Shown here one piece after another: positions 1-7,375 of a stretch of 14,999 nucleotides of DNA. The notes under the pieces were generated by a model that did no database searches, had not been told where the DNA came from, and saw only the letters and a list, made by a program, of their open reading frames with translations. Positions within the stretch are counted from its first letter, which is position 1, and the number at the start of each line of letters is the position of its first letter. Origin of the DNA: Pseudomonadota bacterium (GTDB taxonomy: Bacteria > Pseudomonadota > Gammaproteobacteria > Burkholderiales > Burkholderiaceae). The stretch spans positions 1 through 14,999 of the forward strand of contig JAEZQX010000404.1 of assembly GCA_023441105.1 (NCBI GenBank), read 5' to 3'. The translations under genes and the position numbers were made by a program.

Positions 1-88
1 CCACCCGCGCGCCCCGACCGGTCGCGCGGATCTGCTCGACGTGTCCGTCAGCGATCTTGCCACACCCGACCAGGCCGACTCTCAGCAC
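1..88 (-). CDS. Gfo/Idh/MocA-family oxidoreductase, N-terminus only (cut by window edge)
   Basis: Only the first 29 codons are inside the window. The peptide begins with a short beta strand followed by the dinucleotide-binding glycine loop GLVGCGKIADGH (residues 5-16), the usual opening of Gfo/Idh/MocA NAD(P)-dependent sugar oxidoreductases. Family members oxidise or reduce sugars, nucleotide sugars or inositols, so in this setting it may help make a sugar precursor; that role is inferred. The start is GTG at 86-88, because an in-frame stop lies a few codons upstream and a strong AGGTGG Shine-Dalgarno sits 7 bases before it. It follows the GT2 gene by 39 bases on the same strand, so it is probably the last gene seen of that leftward operon. 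The substrate cannot be told from this fragment. Confidence 0.8.
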   Translation of the reverse strand, partial: MLRVGLVGCGKIADGHVEQIRATGRGARV

Positions 89-95
89 CCCGTCA

Positions 96-101
96 CCACC
101 T
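96..101 (-). promoter_or_regulatory. Ribosome binding site deciding the GTG start of the oxidoreductase
   Basis: On the minus strand the bases read AGGTGG, followed by 7 bases and then GTG at 88. No ATG is available in frame after the upstream TGA, so this site fixes the start. Confidence 0.6.
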
Positions 102-127
102 CATCCCTACCGACATCGCGCCAGGCC

Positions 128-1324
128 TCATCGCTCCGAGCGCTCCCAGCCTGCGCGATAGCGGCCGGTGGCGAACTTCGCCGAGGCCACCAGGAACGCC
201 CAGTTGAGGGCGAACAGGAACGCAGGTATGCGCAGCGCGACCGGCAACCGGCCGGCCCGCTCGCCGATCATGAAGGCGGCGCCCGCCAGTCCGTAGCAAC
301 CCAGCTGGAAGATGGCGAAGAGGAGCCACGAGGGCGATCCGACTGCCAGGATCGCCGAGGTGCCCACGCTCACGAGGAGCAGGTGGGGCGCCGTCCAGCG
401 CAGCACCTTGTGGGACAGGTAGGTGAAGGCGACGATGCCGGTGGTCCGGAAGAGGTACTCCGGGTGCCGCACCATGGCCTGAAAATTGCCGATGCCGATC
501 CGCACGCGCCGCCGATATTCCTCGCCGATGCCGCCCGGCGCCATCTCGCGGGCGACCGCATCCGGCTTGTAGACGAGCCGGTGACCGCCGGCGGACACGC
601 TCATCGCCACGGTGAAGTCGTCGCAGACGGTGTCGCTGCGCAGCGGTTGCCACAGCTGCCGCCGGATGGCGTAGATCGCACCATTGGCACCCAGCAGTCC
701 CCCGATGCGGCCCTCGCAGATCTTGAGAAACTGCTCGAAGCGCCAGTAGAGGCTGTCCTGGTTGCTGCCGGCCGTCTTGTCCAGGCGGAGCTCGCCGCTG
801 ACGCAGCCGACGGACGGATCCGAGAAGGGCGCCACCAGCGCCAGCAAGGCGCCCGGCTCGAAATGCGAGTTGGCATCCGAGAACACCACCAGCGACTCGG
901 TGACCTGCGCCACCAGGTCGTTCAGGACGCTCGCTTTGCCGCGGTTCTCGGCAAACGCGAAGCCGCGCACCCGCGCGTCCGAGAAGGACCGGATGATCGC
1001 CGCCGTGCCGTCGCTGCTGCCGTCCGACCCGACGTATATCCGCAGCAGCTCCGCCGGGTAGTCGAGCCGCAGCAGGTTCTCTATCCGGGTGCCGATATGG
1101 GACTCCTCGTTGAACGCCGACACCACGACCCCCACCGACGGCAGGTGCTCCCTCGAGCCTCGGCGCCGGTCCCGCCGGGTCCGGACGTAGCCGGCATCGA
1201 CCCAGACTTGCGCGAACCCGGCCAGGCCGAGCAGCAGCAGCGGGTAGACCAGGTAGGAATAGACCACCAGCCCGAAGCAGCTCAAGGCCACCAGCGCGAG
1301 GACCAGGTCGAGCGAAGGGACCAT
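128..1324 (-). CDS. Membrane-bound glycosyltransferase family 2
   Basis: A 398-residue inverting GT2 glycosyltransferase, likely adding a sugar from a nucleotide donor to a lipid-linked glycan at the cytoplasmic face. Visible parts: an N-terminal membrane segment (about residues 5-42), a basic linker, then the GT-A domain with VVSAFNEE (67-74), GSDGSSDGT (99-107), FSDAN (148-152, at the usual DxD place but with Asn last), ANGAIYAIRR (213-222) and the acidic pair DD (235-236) of the TED/ED catalytic region. RRRVRI (271-276) occupies the Q/RxxRW region. Two or three hydrophobic segments follow (about 312-385). The architecture resembles processive or hyaluronan-synthase-like GT2 enzymes but is shorter. 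It begins 6 bases after the stop of the deacetylase-like gene and has no clear Shine-Dalgarno, so translational coupling is likely. Donor and acceptor sugars are unknown. Confidence 0.9.
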   Translation of the reverse strand: MVPSLDLVLALVALSCFGLVVYSYLVYPLLLLGLAGFAQVWVDAGYVRTRRDRRRGSREHLPSVGVVVSAFNEESHIGTRIENLLRLDYPAELLRIYVGSDGSSDGTAAIIRSFSDARVRGFAFAENRGKASVLNDLVAQVTESLVVFSDANSHFEPGALLALVAPFSDPSVGCVSGELRLDKTAGSNQDSLYWRFEQFLKICEGRIGGLLGANGAIYAIRRQLWQPLRSDTVCDDFTVAMSVSAGGHRLVYKPDAVAREMAPGGIGEEYRRRVRIGIGNFQAMVRHPEYLFRTTGIVAFTYLSHKVLRWTAPHLLLVSVGTSAILAVGSPSWLLFAIFQLGCYGLAGAAFMIGERAGRLPVALRIPAFLFALNWAFLVASAKFATGRYRAGWERSER

Positions 1325-1330
1325 GTCGGT

Positions 1331-2518
1331 CTAGGCCGCGGACATCGCCGCGCCGGCAGGCACGTAGCTCGGGCGCTTGACGATGTAGTCGCGGTACTGG
1401 CCAGGGTCCCCGTCGGCCCCCGCCTCCGCCGCCTTGATGATGTTGAAGGCTTCGCGGGCGCTGACGTAGTGGAGCTTCCAATGCTCGCCGTCGTTGTAGC
1501 GCTTGCCGAGGTACTCGAATGCCTTGCGCATCGGCGCGCCCAGGAGCGTGTCCATATCCCGCTCCTGCGCGCCGTGCGTGTGGACCTTCACGAAGATCCA
1601 CTGCGGCCGGCCCTGCACGTGGATGCCGGTGCGGACCCACGAGTCGATCCGGGCAGGGGTCGGCGGGCTGCTGGTCCGCACGTCCGCATTCTCGATGCGC
1701 GGAATGAAGCCGAACTTCGGCCGGCTCCACATCAGCCCCAGCGGCCCCTGGATGATCATCAGGTCGCCATCCTGCTTGCCGCCGACCCGCACCCGCTGCC
1801 CGCGGTCGTGCGACTTGCGGCGCCCGGGCTGGCTGGCGGCGTAGTAGATCCGGTTGATGGTCCGGGTCTGGCAGGGATCCGGGGCCGCCGGCAACGTGAA
1901 GTCGGCATAGCAGCCCTCCTCCGCCAGGATCCGCAGCTCATCGTCTACGCCGCAATGGCAGCCGCGCGGATGGGAGTTGTCGAGCGCCCAGTTGCCGTGG
2001 ATGAACGTCCACATCGGCCGCGAGCTGGCTTCATCCAGCGGCAGCGCGTCGTGGCGGATCACCAGCTGGCGGGTGAAGGCGCGCAGCTTCTGGCGTAGGC
2101 CGGCTTCGGTGTCGTTCTCGTGGTGGAGGTGGATCTCGATCTCGCCCATCCCCCGCCGGCAGAGCTCGACCAGGTCGTCGAGGTGCTCGGGCCGGTACTC
2201 CTCGCCCGGGTAGAAGAACGTATGCACCGGCGGCCGGCCGTCGGCATCCGCGAGGCCCGCGCAGACGCCTGGGTACTCGTTGCGCCAGCGTCGGACCCGC
2301 GCCCGCTCGATCTCGAGACCCGGGTTTTCCCACGCCGGCTCGAAGTGGTCGGCAAAGCAGAACATCAGGTGCCGGGTGGCGTCCGGCGGCGCCGGCGCCC
2401 GCCAGTCGTTGCGCAGCAGTGCCGGCAACCAGGTCTGCATGTTCCTCGCCCGGACCGCCGCGAGAAGTGCCGCCAGGCTGGCACCCGCGCTTCCGGCAAG
2501 CAGGACTCCGGTGCTCAT
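1331..2518 (-). CDS. Divergent polysaccharide-deacetylase-like protein
   Basis: A 395-residue protein that I place, with moderate confidence, near the NodB/CE4 or glycoside hydrolase/deacetylase (beta/alpha)7-barrel superfamily. Possible metal-site and catalytic segments are CFADHFEP (54-61), HTFFYPGEEY (99-108), EIEIHLHHEND (126-136) and FIHGNWALDNS (172-182). The classical TFDDG signature is absent, FADHFEP standing in its place, and the histidine pair lies in HLHH rather than HxxxH. A weak hydrophobic stretch (about residues 5-22) may be a signal anchor. A start at 2518 is supported by AAGGGG (2526-2531) 7 bases upstream. The gene lies 73 bases after the polymerase-like gene and 6 bases before the GT2 gene, which ties it to polysaccharide assembly. 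Deacetylation of an N-acetylated sugar is inferred; the protein could instead be a glycosidase-like or non-catalytic member. Confidence 0.72.
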   Translation of the reverse strand: MSTGVLLAGSAGASLAALLAAVRARNMQTWLPALLRNDWRAPAPPDATRHLMFCFADHFEPAWENPGLEIERARVRRWRNEYPGVCAGLADADGRPPVHTFFYPGEEYRPEHLDDLVELCRRGMGEIEIHLHHENDTEAGLRQKLRAFTRQLVIRHDALPLDEASSRPMWTFIHGNWALDNSHPRGCHCGVDDELRILAEEGCYADFTLPAAPDPCQTRTINRIYYAASQPGRRKSHDRGQRVRVGGKQDGDLMIIQGPLGLMWSRPKFGFIPRIENADVRTSSPPTPARIDSWVRTGIHVQGRPQWIFVKVHTHGAQERDMDTLLGAPMRKAFEYLGKRYNDGEHWKLHYVSAREAFNIIKAAEAGADGDPGQYRDYIVKRPSYVPAGAAMSAA

Positions 2519-2591
2519 TGGCGAGCCCCTTCGCGCGGCGTTCGATCATCAGCCGGCAACGCGACCATTCCAGACCCCTTGTTCGAAAGCC

Positions 2592-4034
2592 TCACTTGAC
2601 CAGGAAGCTGTCCATGACGATGAAGCCATAGACCGCCACGATGCTGATCACCATTGCCCCCAGCGCCGGCAGCGCCCAGGGCAACTGGCCCCGCTGCGCA
2701 TGCTCGCGCCTGGATCCCGCCTGTTTCGCCCAGCAGTACCACGTCGCCGTCGCCAATCCCAGCAGCAGGTAAAGCGTCGGCTGATACGTCCTGGACAGGA
2801 ACCAGGCGCAGGTGAGGAAGCCGACAACTGCGGAGCGCAGGAGGATGGCGAGCTTCCGCTCTTCCGAGTCCACTGCGCCTTCGGCGATCACCTTGCCGAG
2901 CCCCCGGTAGACCAGCACGATCAGCCCGGTCCAGAAAAAGTAACCGACGAGACCAAGCTCCGCAAAGCAGAGAACGAATGAATTGTGTGCCGTGAGGTGG
3001 TGATGGTCGAGGAAGTTCCCGTACCCGACGCCGAGCAGCAGGTTGTTCTTGAGCATCTGGATCCCTTCGTACCAGGCGGTGATCCGGTCGCCGGCGGACT
3101 CCTCTTCGGAGGAGAAGCCGCGACCTCCGCCGAGCCCGACGACGAGTGCGCCGGCGCCGACGCAGCCGACCGCCAGCATCGTCTTCAGCAATCCCAGCCG
3201 TTCACGCAAGGCGAAGAAGAACAGCGAGGCGAGCCCGAGCACGGCGCCGCGCGAGTGCGTGAGGTAGACGGCATAGGCCAGGAACAGGCACGGCAGCCAG
3301 ACGAACAGCAGGTTGGCGAAGCGGTGGCCGTGGCGGGCCATGCCCCACAGCAGCGGCAGGACCATCACCATCGCCTGGGCAAGATCGTTCGGATCGCTCA
3401 TGAAGCCGAGCCCGCGGATCCGCCACAGGCGCATTCCCGAGGTATCGCGAGCGGGCACCGTATTCTCCAGCTCCGCCGCGAGCTCCTCGGGGATGTAGTT
3501 GTCGCTGACCCACTGGCCCAGCACCAGCTTCTCCACCATGAACCCGGTGTGGTAGGAAAAGGCGCTGGTGGCGGAAACCCATACGACGCAGGCGACGACC
3601 GCCGCGCAGGTGATCTTGAGGCGCTTCAGGTTGGTGACGTTGAGCACCACCAGCGCGAACAGGCCCGCCGATGTGCTGAAGTCGAGGGCCGACAGGATGG
3701 CGCCACCGACCCAGCCCTGCTTCAGCTGGGAAAGCATGATCGTCATCACCAGGAAGCACATCAGCACGATGTGCGCCGGCTTGGCGGCCATCCGCGAGCT
3801 GGCCAGGGCCTGGGCGATCGACACCATGAACGAACCGAGCCAGAGCCAGAGCATCGGCCGCATCTGGCCGAGCGCCTCCAGGTCGAAGAACTCGATCGGG
3901 CGCACCAGCACCACCACGAGATAGAAGAGGAACAGCATGAAGCTGAAACCCGCGGCGCTGTCGGCGGCTTCCTTGCGCCGCGGTACTGCGGAATACCCTG
4001 CCTGGACTGCCGCGGAAGAAGTGTTGAAGACCAT
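2592..4034 (-). CDS. O-antigen ligase / Wzy-type polymerase family membrane protein
   Basis: A 480-residue polytopic inner-membrane protein with about 10-12 hydrophobic segments, typical of the Wzy_C/WaaL superfamily that joins undecaprenyl-linked glycans to a growing chain or an acceptor. Supporting segments are RIRGLGFMSDPNDLAQ (205-220), THSRGA (259-264), GVGYGNF (335-341) and AHNSFVLCFAELGLVG (349-364); the large periplasmic loop of the family lies around 300-350 and contains the His-rich DHHH. The opening VRPIEFF (44-50) and the DPNDLA block recall the putative O-glycosylation ligases associated with exosortase A, a resemblance only. The frame is open further upstream to 4136, but ATG 4034 has AGG (4042-4044) at 7-base spacing, and the extra N-terminus looks untranslated. 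It is the first gene of the leftward block. Polymerase versus ligase cannot be decided from sequence alone. Confidence 0.85.
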   Translation of the reverse strand: MVFNTSSAAVQAGYSAVPRRKEAADSAAGFSFMLFLFYLVVVLVRPIEFFDLEALGQMRPMLWLWLGSFMVSIAQALASSRMAAKPAHIVLMCFLVMTIMLSQLKQGWVGGAILSALDFSTSAGLFALVVLNVTNLKRLKITCAAVVACVVWVSATSAFSYHTGFMVEKLVLGQWVSDNYIPEELAAELENTVPARDTSGMRLWRIRGLGFMSDPNDLAQAMVMVLPLLWGMARHGHRFANLLFVWLPCLFLAYAVYLTHSRGAVLGLASLFFFALRERLGLLKTMLAVGCVGAGALVVGLGGGRGFSSEEESAGDRITAWYEGIQMLKNNLLLGVGYGNFLDHHHLTAHNSFVLCFAELGLVGYFFWTGLIVLVYRGLGKVIAEGAVDSEERKLAILLRSAVVGFLTCAWFLSRTYQPTLYLLLGLATATWYCWAKQAGSRREHAQRGQLPWALPALGAMVISIVAVYGFIVMDSFLVK

Positions 4035-4208
4035 CAGATCGCCTGCAAAACGGCTAAGAGTTGTCAATCGCAGCCTTCGTGGGTAATTCACAGGCCCTAA
4101 GATGAATCGAGCCTGCCACCGCCCTGGTGCACGCAACCTGCCGGCAAGGCTGTTATGCCGGATGCAGCCTACCCGGCCATCAAACAGACAGCAACCGAGC
4201 TGAGATCA
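4035..4208. promoter_or_regulatory. Divergent intergenic region between polymerase-like and GT4 genes
   Basis: About 174 bases separate two divergently transcribed genes, so promoters for both are expected here. The stretch is less GC-rich than its surroundings. A TAAGAT at 4098-4103 could be a weak rightward -10, but no good -35 lies at the right distance. The minus-strand TTGACA at 4062-4067 has no usable -10 because that place is taken by the ribosome binding site. I see no clear operator or sigma-54 site. The right part (4155-4208) could be coding if the GT4 gene starts earlier. Confidence 0.4.
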
Positions 4209-5408
4209 ATGGACACAAACTTGCGCGCGGTCAGGAGAGTCCTCTATCACCACCGGACCCAGGGCAAGGCGGTCGAAGGCGTGCACATCCGCGGCGTCAC
4301 CGACGCGCTGCGCGGCTACGGCGCCCAGGTCGACATCATTTCACTGCCGGGGGCGGACCCGTACGCGCCGGATCGCGGCATCTCGCCGACCCGGCAGACC
4401 AACCTGCTCGCCAAGCTGGTGGTGGCCTTGCCGGAACCGTTCTTCGAGCTGGTCGAGCTGGCCTACAACGCCGTCGTCGCCTGGCGAGTGTCGGCCTACC
4501 TGCGCAACCACCCCGACGTGACCTTCATCTACGAGCGCTATTCGCTGTTCCTGTTCGCCACCACGCTGGTCGCGCGCTGGCGCAGGATTCCGATCATCAT
4601 CGAGGTGAACGACTCGGCGGTGGTGCGGCGGGTCCGGCCACTGTACTTCGCCCGCCTGGCAAGGGCCCTCGAGCGCTGGGTGTTCGGCCGTGCGAGCGGC
4701 CTGGTGTTCGTCTCGTCCACCTTCCGCGACCGGGTCGCGCGGCACACGCCGGCCATGGCCCCGGCCATCGTCACGCCGAACGCGGCCGACATCAACAGCT
4801 TCACCTTCACGCCCGAGCAGCGCGCCGCAGCGCGAGCCAAGTGGGGCCTCGACGGGTCGGTGGTCTGCGGCTACCTCGGCGCCTTCGTTCCCTGGCATGC
4901 CATCGACCGGTTCGTCTTCCGCATGGCCGATTGCTTCCATCGCGCACCGCATCTCAAGCTGCTGCTGGTCGGCGACGGCGCCACCTTCGACGCCGTGTCG
5001 TCGTTCGTCAAGGCACGCGGCCTGGAGGATCGCATCGTCCTGACCGGCCGGGTCAAGCACGCCGAAGTGCCGGGACTGCTCGCCGCCATGGATCTGGCGG
5101 TGCTGCCGAGCGCCGGCGACTACACGTCCCCGGTGAAGCTGTTCGAGTTCATGGCCTGCGGCGTGCCGCCGGTGGCGCCGGATTTCGGACCGATCCGCGA
5201 GGTGCTGAGCGACGGCGAGACCGGCTGGCTGTTCAACGCCGAGAACCTGGAGCAGGCCGTGGACACGATCATCGCCCGGTCGACGGACGAAGCCGCGCTG
5301 TCGCGCGTCGGCCGTGCCGCCAGGGACTACATCCGCCGCGAGCGGCAGTGGAGCAACAACGCGGCCCAACTCATCGAATTCCACCAGAGGCTTGCCAGTG
5401 CTAGCTAG
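4209..5408 (+). CDS. Glycosyltransferase family 4 (GT-B fold)
   Basis: A 399-residue retaining GT4 enzyme that probably adds one sugar to the lipid-linked repeat unit in the cytoplasm. The N-terminal half has the glycine-rich acceptor-side loop QGKAVEGVHIRG (18-29). The C-terminal donor domain has NAADINSF (191-198), GYLGAF (221-226), LLVGDG (252-257), LTGRV (278-282) and SPVKLFEFMACGVPPVAP (307-324). The last block is the region of the EX7E motif, but only the second Glu (313) is evident; this form with SP.KLFE is seen in a known subset of GT4 enzymes. I chose ATG 4209 because the family fold begins a few residues later. ATG 4155, 18 codons earlier and preceded by AAGG (4146-4149) at 5 bases, is a real alternative. 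Its end overlaps the following acetyltransferase gene. Confidence 0.88.
   Translation: MDTNLRAVRRVLYHHRTQGKAVEGVHIRGVTDALRGYGAQVDIISLPGADPYAPDRGISPTRQTNLLAKLVVALPEPFFELVELAYNAVVAWRVSAYLRNHPDVTFIYERYSLFLFATTLVARWRRIPIIIEVNDSAVVRRVRPLYFARLARALERWVFGRASGLVFVSSTFRDRVARHTPAMAPAIVTPNAADINSFTFTPEQRAAARAKWGLDGSVVCGYLGAFVPWHAIDRFVFRMADCFHRAPHLKLLLVGDGATFDAVSSFVKARGLEDRIVLTGRVKHAEVPGLLAAMDLAVLPSAGDYTSPVKLFEFMACGVPPVAPDFGPIREVLSDGETGWLFNAENLEQAVDTIIARSTDEAALSRVGRAARDYIRRERQWSNNAAQLIEFHQRLASAS
5386..5390 (+). promoter_or_regulatory. Ribosome binding site deciding the GTG start of the acetyltransferase
   Basis: AGAGG followed by 7 bases and then GTG at 5398. It lies inside the 3' end of the GT4 gene. The in-frame ATG at 5314 would add 28 low-complexity residues that are merely the GT4 tail read in another frame. 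Confidence 0.65.
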
Positions 5409-5991
5409 ACGCATCAAGGCTGATCTCCTTGCCAAGCAGCGGCTCTACTGCCGCTTCGGGAACACCTACTCCCTGTCGCAGACCATCCTCGCGGATGGCA
5501 CCATCGCCAACGTGCTGGTCCGGCTCCAGGAGCAACTCGTCGCGCTGCGGGTTCCGGTGCTCGCCCTGGTGCCCCACTTCGTCAACAAGTGGCTGAACGG
5601 CTGCGTCATCGGCACGCGTGCATCGTTCGGCGAGGGGCTGGTGCTCGCCCATCCCATCGGCATCGTCATCAACTCCGCCGTCAAGGCCGGCGTCAACCTG
5701 GTCCTCGAGAGCGGCGTCGTGCTCGGCGACAATCGCGGACGCTCGCCCACCATCGGCGACAACGTCTTCGTCGGTTCCGGCGCCAAGGTGATCGGCGGCG
5801 TCACGATCGGCAGCGGCGCCCGGATCGGCGCCAACGCGGTGGTCATGCACGACGTGCCGCCGGGCGCGACGGTGGTGGGCATTGCGGCGCGCGTGGTTGC
5901 AGCGCGTCCCGCCGGTGCCGAAGCCGAGACGAGACCCGAGGCGGGGCCGGCGAAAGCCGTCGCGCTGGAGACCAGCACCATCGAGCAGTAG
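5398..5991 (+). CDS. Serine-acetyltransferase-like hexapeptide (left-handed beta-helix) acetyltransferase
   Basis: A 197-residue protein of the CysE/LacA-type acetyl-CoA-dependent O-acetyltransferases. A short helical N-terminus (1-65) is followed by hexapeptide repeats of [LIV]-G-x4 type from about 70 to 163, for example CVIGTR, PTIGDN, VFVGSG, VTIGSG and ARIGAN. The segment AHPIGIVIN (84-92) places a His (85) where the catalytic His of serine acetyltransferases is usually found. The C-terminal 30 residues are Ala/Glu-rich and look disordered. The GTG start overlaps the last codons of the GT4 gene by 11 bases, indicating coupled translation. In polysaccharide loci such proteins generally acetylate a sugar of the repeat unit rather than serine, so glycan O-acetylation in the cytoplasm is the favoured role (inference). 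A true cysteine-pathway CysE is less likely from this context. Confidence 0.85.
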   Translation: MLARRIKADLLAKQRLYCRFGNTYSLSQTILADGTIANVLVRLQEQLVALRVPVLALVPHFVNKWLNGCVIGTRASFGEGLVLAHPIGIVINSAVKAGVNLVLESGVVLGDNRGRSPTIGDNVFVGSGAKVIGGVTIGSGARIGANAVVMHDVPPGATVVGIAARVVAARPAGAEAETRPEAGPAKAVALETSTIEQ

Positions 5992-5996
5992 CGCGA

Positions 5997-6018
5997 GGCG
6001 CTGGCGATGCGCAGCGCC
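5997..6018. terminator. Hairpin between convergent genes, possible bidirectional terminator
   Basis: A perfect 7-base inverted repeat, GGCGCTG at 5997-6003 and CAGCGCC at 6012-6018, with an 8-base loop. It fills most of the 32-base gap between the acetyltransferase stop and the stop of the convergent GT4 gene. No T-tract follows on either strand, so termination strength is uncertain. Confidence 0.4.
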
Positions 6019-6023
6019 GGCGG

Positions 6024-7220
6024 CTAGCGTACCGGGACGGCGGCGCGCCCGATCACCTGCTTGCAGACCAGCAGCGTTTCGCCGGCGACATCGTCCCAGG
6101 TACGCGTCATCCGCGCAGCGATGCCGGCATGGTCCCAGCTGCGTGCCAACGCGACCCGCAGCGCCTGGAGCCGCGCCGCCGGGGCGCGCGGCGGCACCAG
6201 GAGCCCGTTCGCTGCATCGACGATCTCGCCGGTGCCGCCGACGTCACTGGCCACCACCGGCCGGCCACAGGCGAGTGCCTCGACGACGACATTCGGATAG
6301 CCCTCCGACCAGCTCGGCAGCGTCAGCAGGTCGCTGGCCCGCACCCAGTCGGCAACCGACCCGGGCTCTACGCCCCCGGTCAGGATGACCCGCGATTCGA
6401 GGCCGGCGGCGGCCGCGAGCCGGCCGAGCTCGGCATGCATCGGACCGTCGCCTACCAGCGCAAGCCGGCAATCGGGCAGCTCGCGGGCGAGCGTTTCGAA
6501 CGCACCCAGCAGCTCACGCAGTCCCTTCTGGTGCACGAGCCGGCCGACGTAGACGACGAGCCGATCGTCCGGCGGCAAGCCGAGCTGGGCGCGCGCGGCC
6601 TGCTTCGGGCCGGGGCTGAAGACGCCGGTGTTGAAGCCGTTGACGATGGTGTGCACCCGGCTGCGATCGGCGCCGAAATCACGCACCGCGGCGGCCCGCA
6701 TGGCCTCGCTGACGGTCACCAGCGCGTCGGCACTCCGGATGACGCGGCGGGTGAGCCACGATGCGAGGCCGGTACGCACGTGCACGTCCGAGCCGAGCGC
6801 ACCGACCACGCACGGCACGCGCAGGCTTCGCGCCGCGCGCAGCGCCGCGAAGCCGTCCGGATATACCCAGTAGCCGATCACGACATCCGGCGCGAATGCG
6901 GCGACGCGAGGCGTGAGGAAGCGGCTGCTGGTGAGGCCGTTGAGGAGCCGGGTCGCGAACTGGATCGAGGGATAGCTGAAGCACTCGACGTCGAGGCCCT
7001 CGATGGAGCAAGGCTCGTCGACATCGCCCCGCAGCAGCGTCCGCCATCCGAGCAGCCCGCGCTGCGGATAGCGGTTCAACTGGAAGTAGACGCGCACGTC
7101 TGCGCGGCGGCCGAGCGCTGCCGCGGTCTCGAAGATGTACCTGCCGCGCGTCCGGTCGTGGGCAAGCGGCAGGATCGGCGTCACCAAGGCGATTCTCAAC
7201 AGGCGGTTCGGCTGGAGCAC
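6024..7220 (-). CDS. Glycosyltransferase family 4 (GT-B fold)
   Basis: A 398-residue GT4 glycosyltransferase, probably adding a sugar to the cytoplasmic lipid-linked repeat unit. Motifs: LRIALVTPILP (8-18) opening the N-terminal Rossmann domain, GSDVHVR (143-149), VNGFN (193-197), YVGRLVHQKGL (224-234), ALVGDGP (254-260), and a complete EX7E signature with Glu 306 and Glu 314 in SEGYPNVVVEALACGRPVV. I chose GTG 7220 because GGAGAG (7224-7229) lies just upstream. The frame is open to 7505, but the extra 95 codons are Pro/Arg-rich, have no fold-like pattern and overlap the divergent deacetylase gene. It is a lone gene on this strand, convergent with the acetyltransferase pair and divergent from the CE4 gene, so it needs its own promoter. 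Confidence 0.9.
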   Translation of the reverse strand: MLQPNRLLRIALVTPILPLAHDRTRGRYIFETAAALGRRADVRVYFQLNRYPQRGLLGWRTLLRGDVDEPCSIEGLDVECFSYPSIQFATRLLNGLTSSRFLTPRVAAFAPDVVIGYWVYPDGFAALRAARSLRVPCVVGALGSDVHVRTGLASWLTRRVIRSADALVTVSEAMRAAAVRDFGADRSRVHTIVNGFNTGVFSPGPKQAARAQLGLPPDDRLVVYVGRLVHQKGLRELLGAFETLARELPDCRLALVGDGPMHAELGRLAAAAGLESRVILTGGVEPGSVADWVRASDLLTLPSWSEGYPNVVVEALACGRPVVASDVGGTGEIVDAANGLLVPPRAPAARLQALRVALARSWDHAGIAARMTRTWDDVAGETLLVCKQVIGRAAVPVR

Positions 7221-7375
7221 TTGCTCTCCGCAATCAGGTGGACGATTGATCCGGTCGATGCTAACCAGTTGCGATGAGTGCAATCCGCGAGGGAAACCTT
7301 CTGGAACAAAGGCGCGAACATCGCGTTGGAGCCCGCTGCTAGACTGGGCTTCCAGCTTCGACGCGGGTCCGCACC
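7221..7375. promoter_or_regulatory. Divergent intergenic region between GT4 and CE4 deacetylase genes
   Basis: About 155 bases between divergent starts must hold both promoters. It contains the GT4 ribosome binding site (7224-7229) and a short inverted repeat, CGCGA (7313-7317) and TCGCG (7321-7325) around ACA. A TAGACT at about 7350 could be a rightward -10, without a convincing -35. I see no riboswitch-like fold or sigma-54 consensus. Confidence 0.4.

Noticed and set aside
41..2098. A 685-codon open frame on the plus strand opposite the GT2 and deacetylase-like genes
   Set aside because: It is rich in Arg, Ala, Asp, His and Pro with no recognisable motif, as expected for the antisense of high-GC genes. 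The opposite strand encodes clear families.
4062..4067. A perfect TTGACA on the minus strand upstream of the polymerase-like gene
   Set aside because: The -10 position at 16-17 bases falls on the ribosome binding site and reads AGGCGA, so it cannot be a working sigma-70 promoter for that start.
5589..7277. A 562-codon plus-strand open frame over the acetyltransferase end and the middle GT4 gene
   Set aside because: Its composition is Arg-rich and repetitive, and both genes it overlaps have intact motifs in their own frames.
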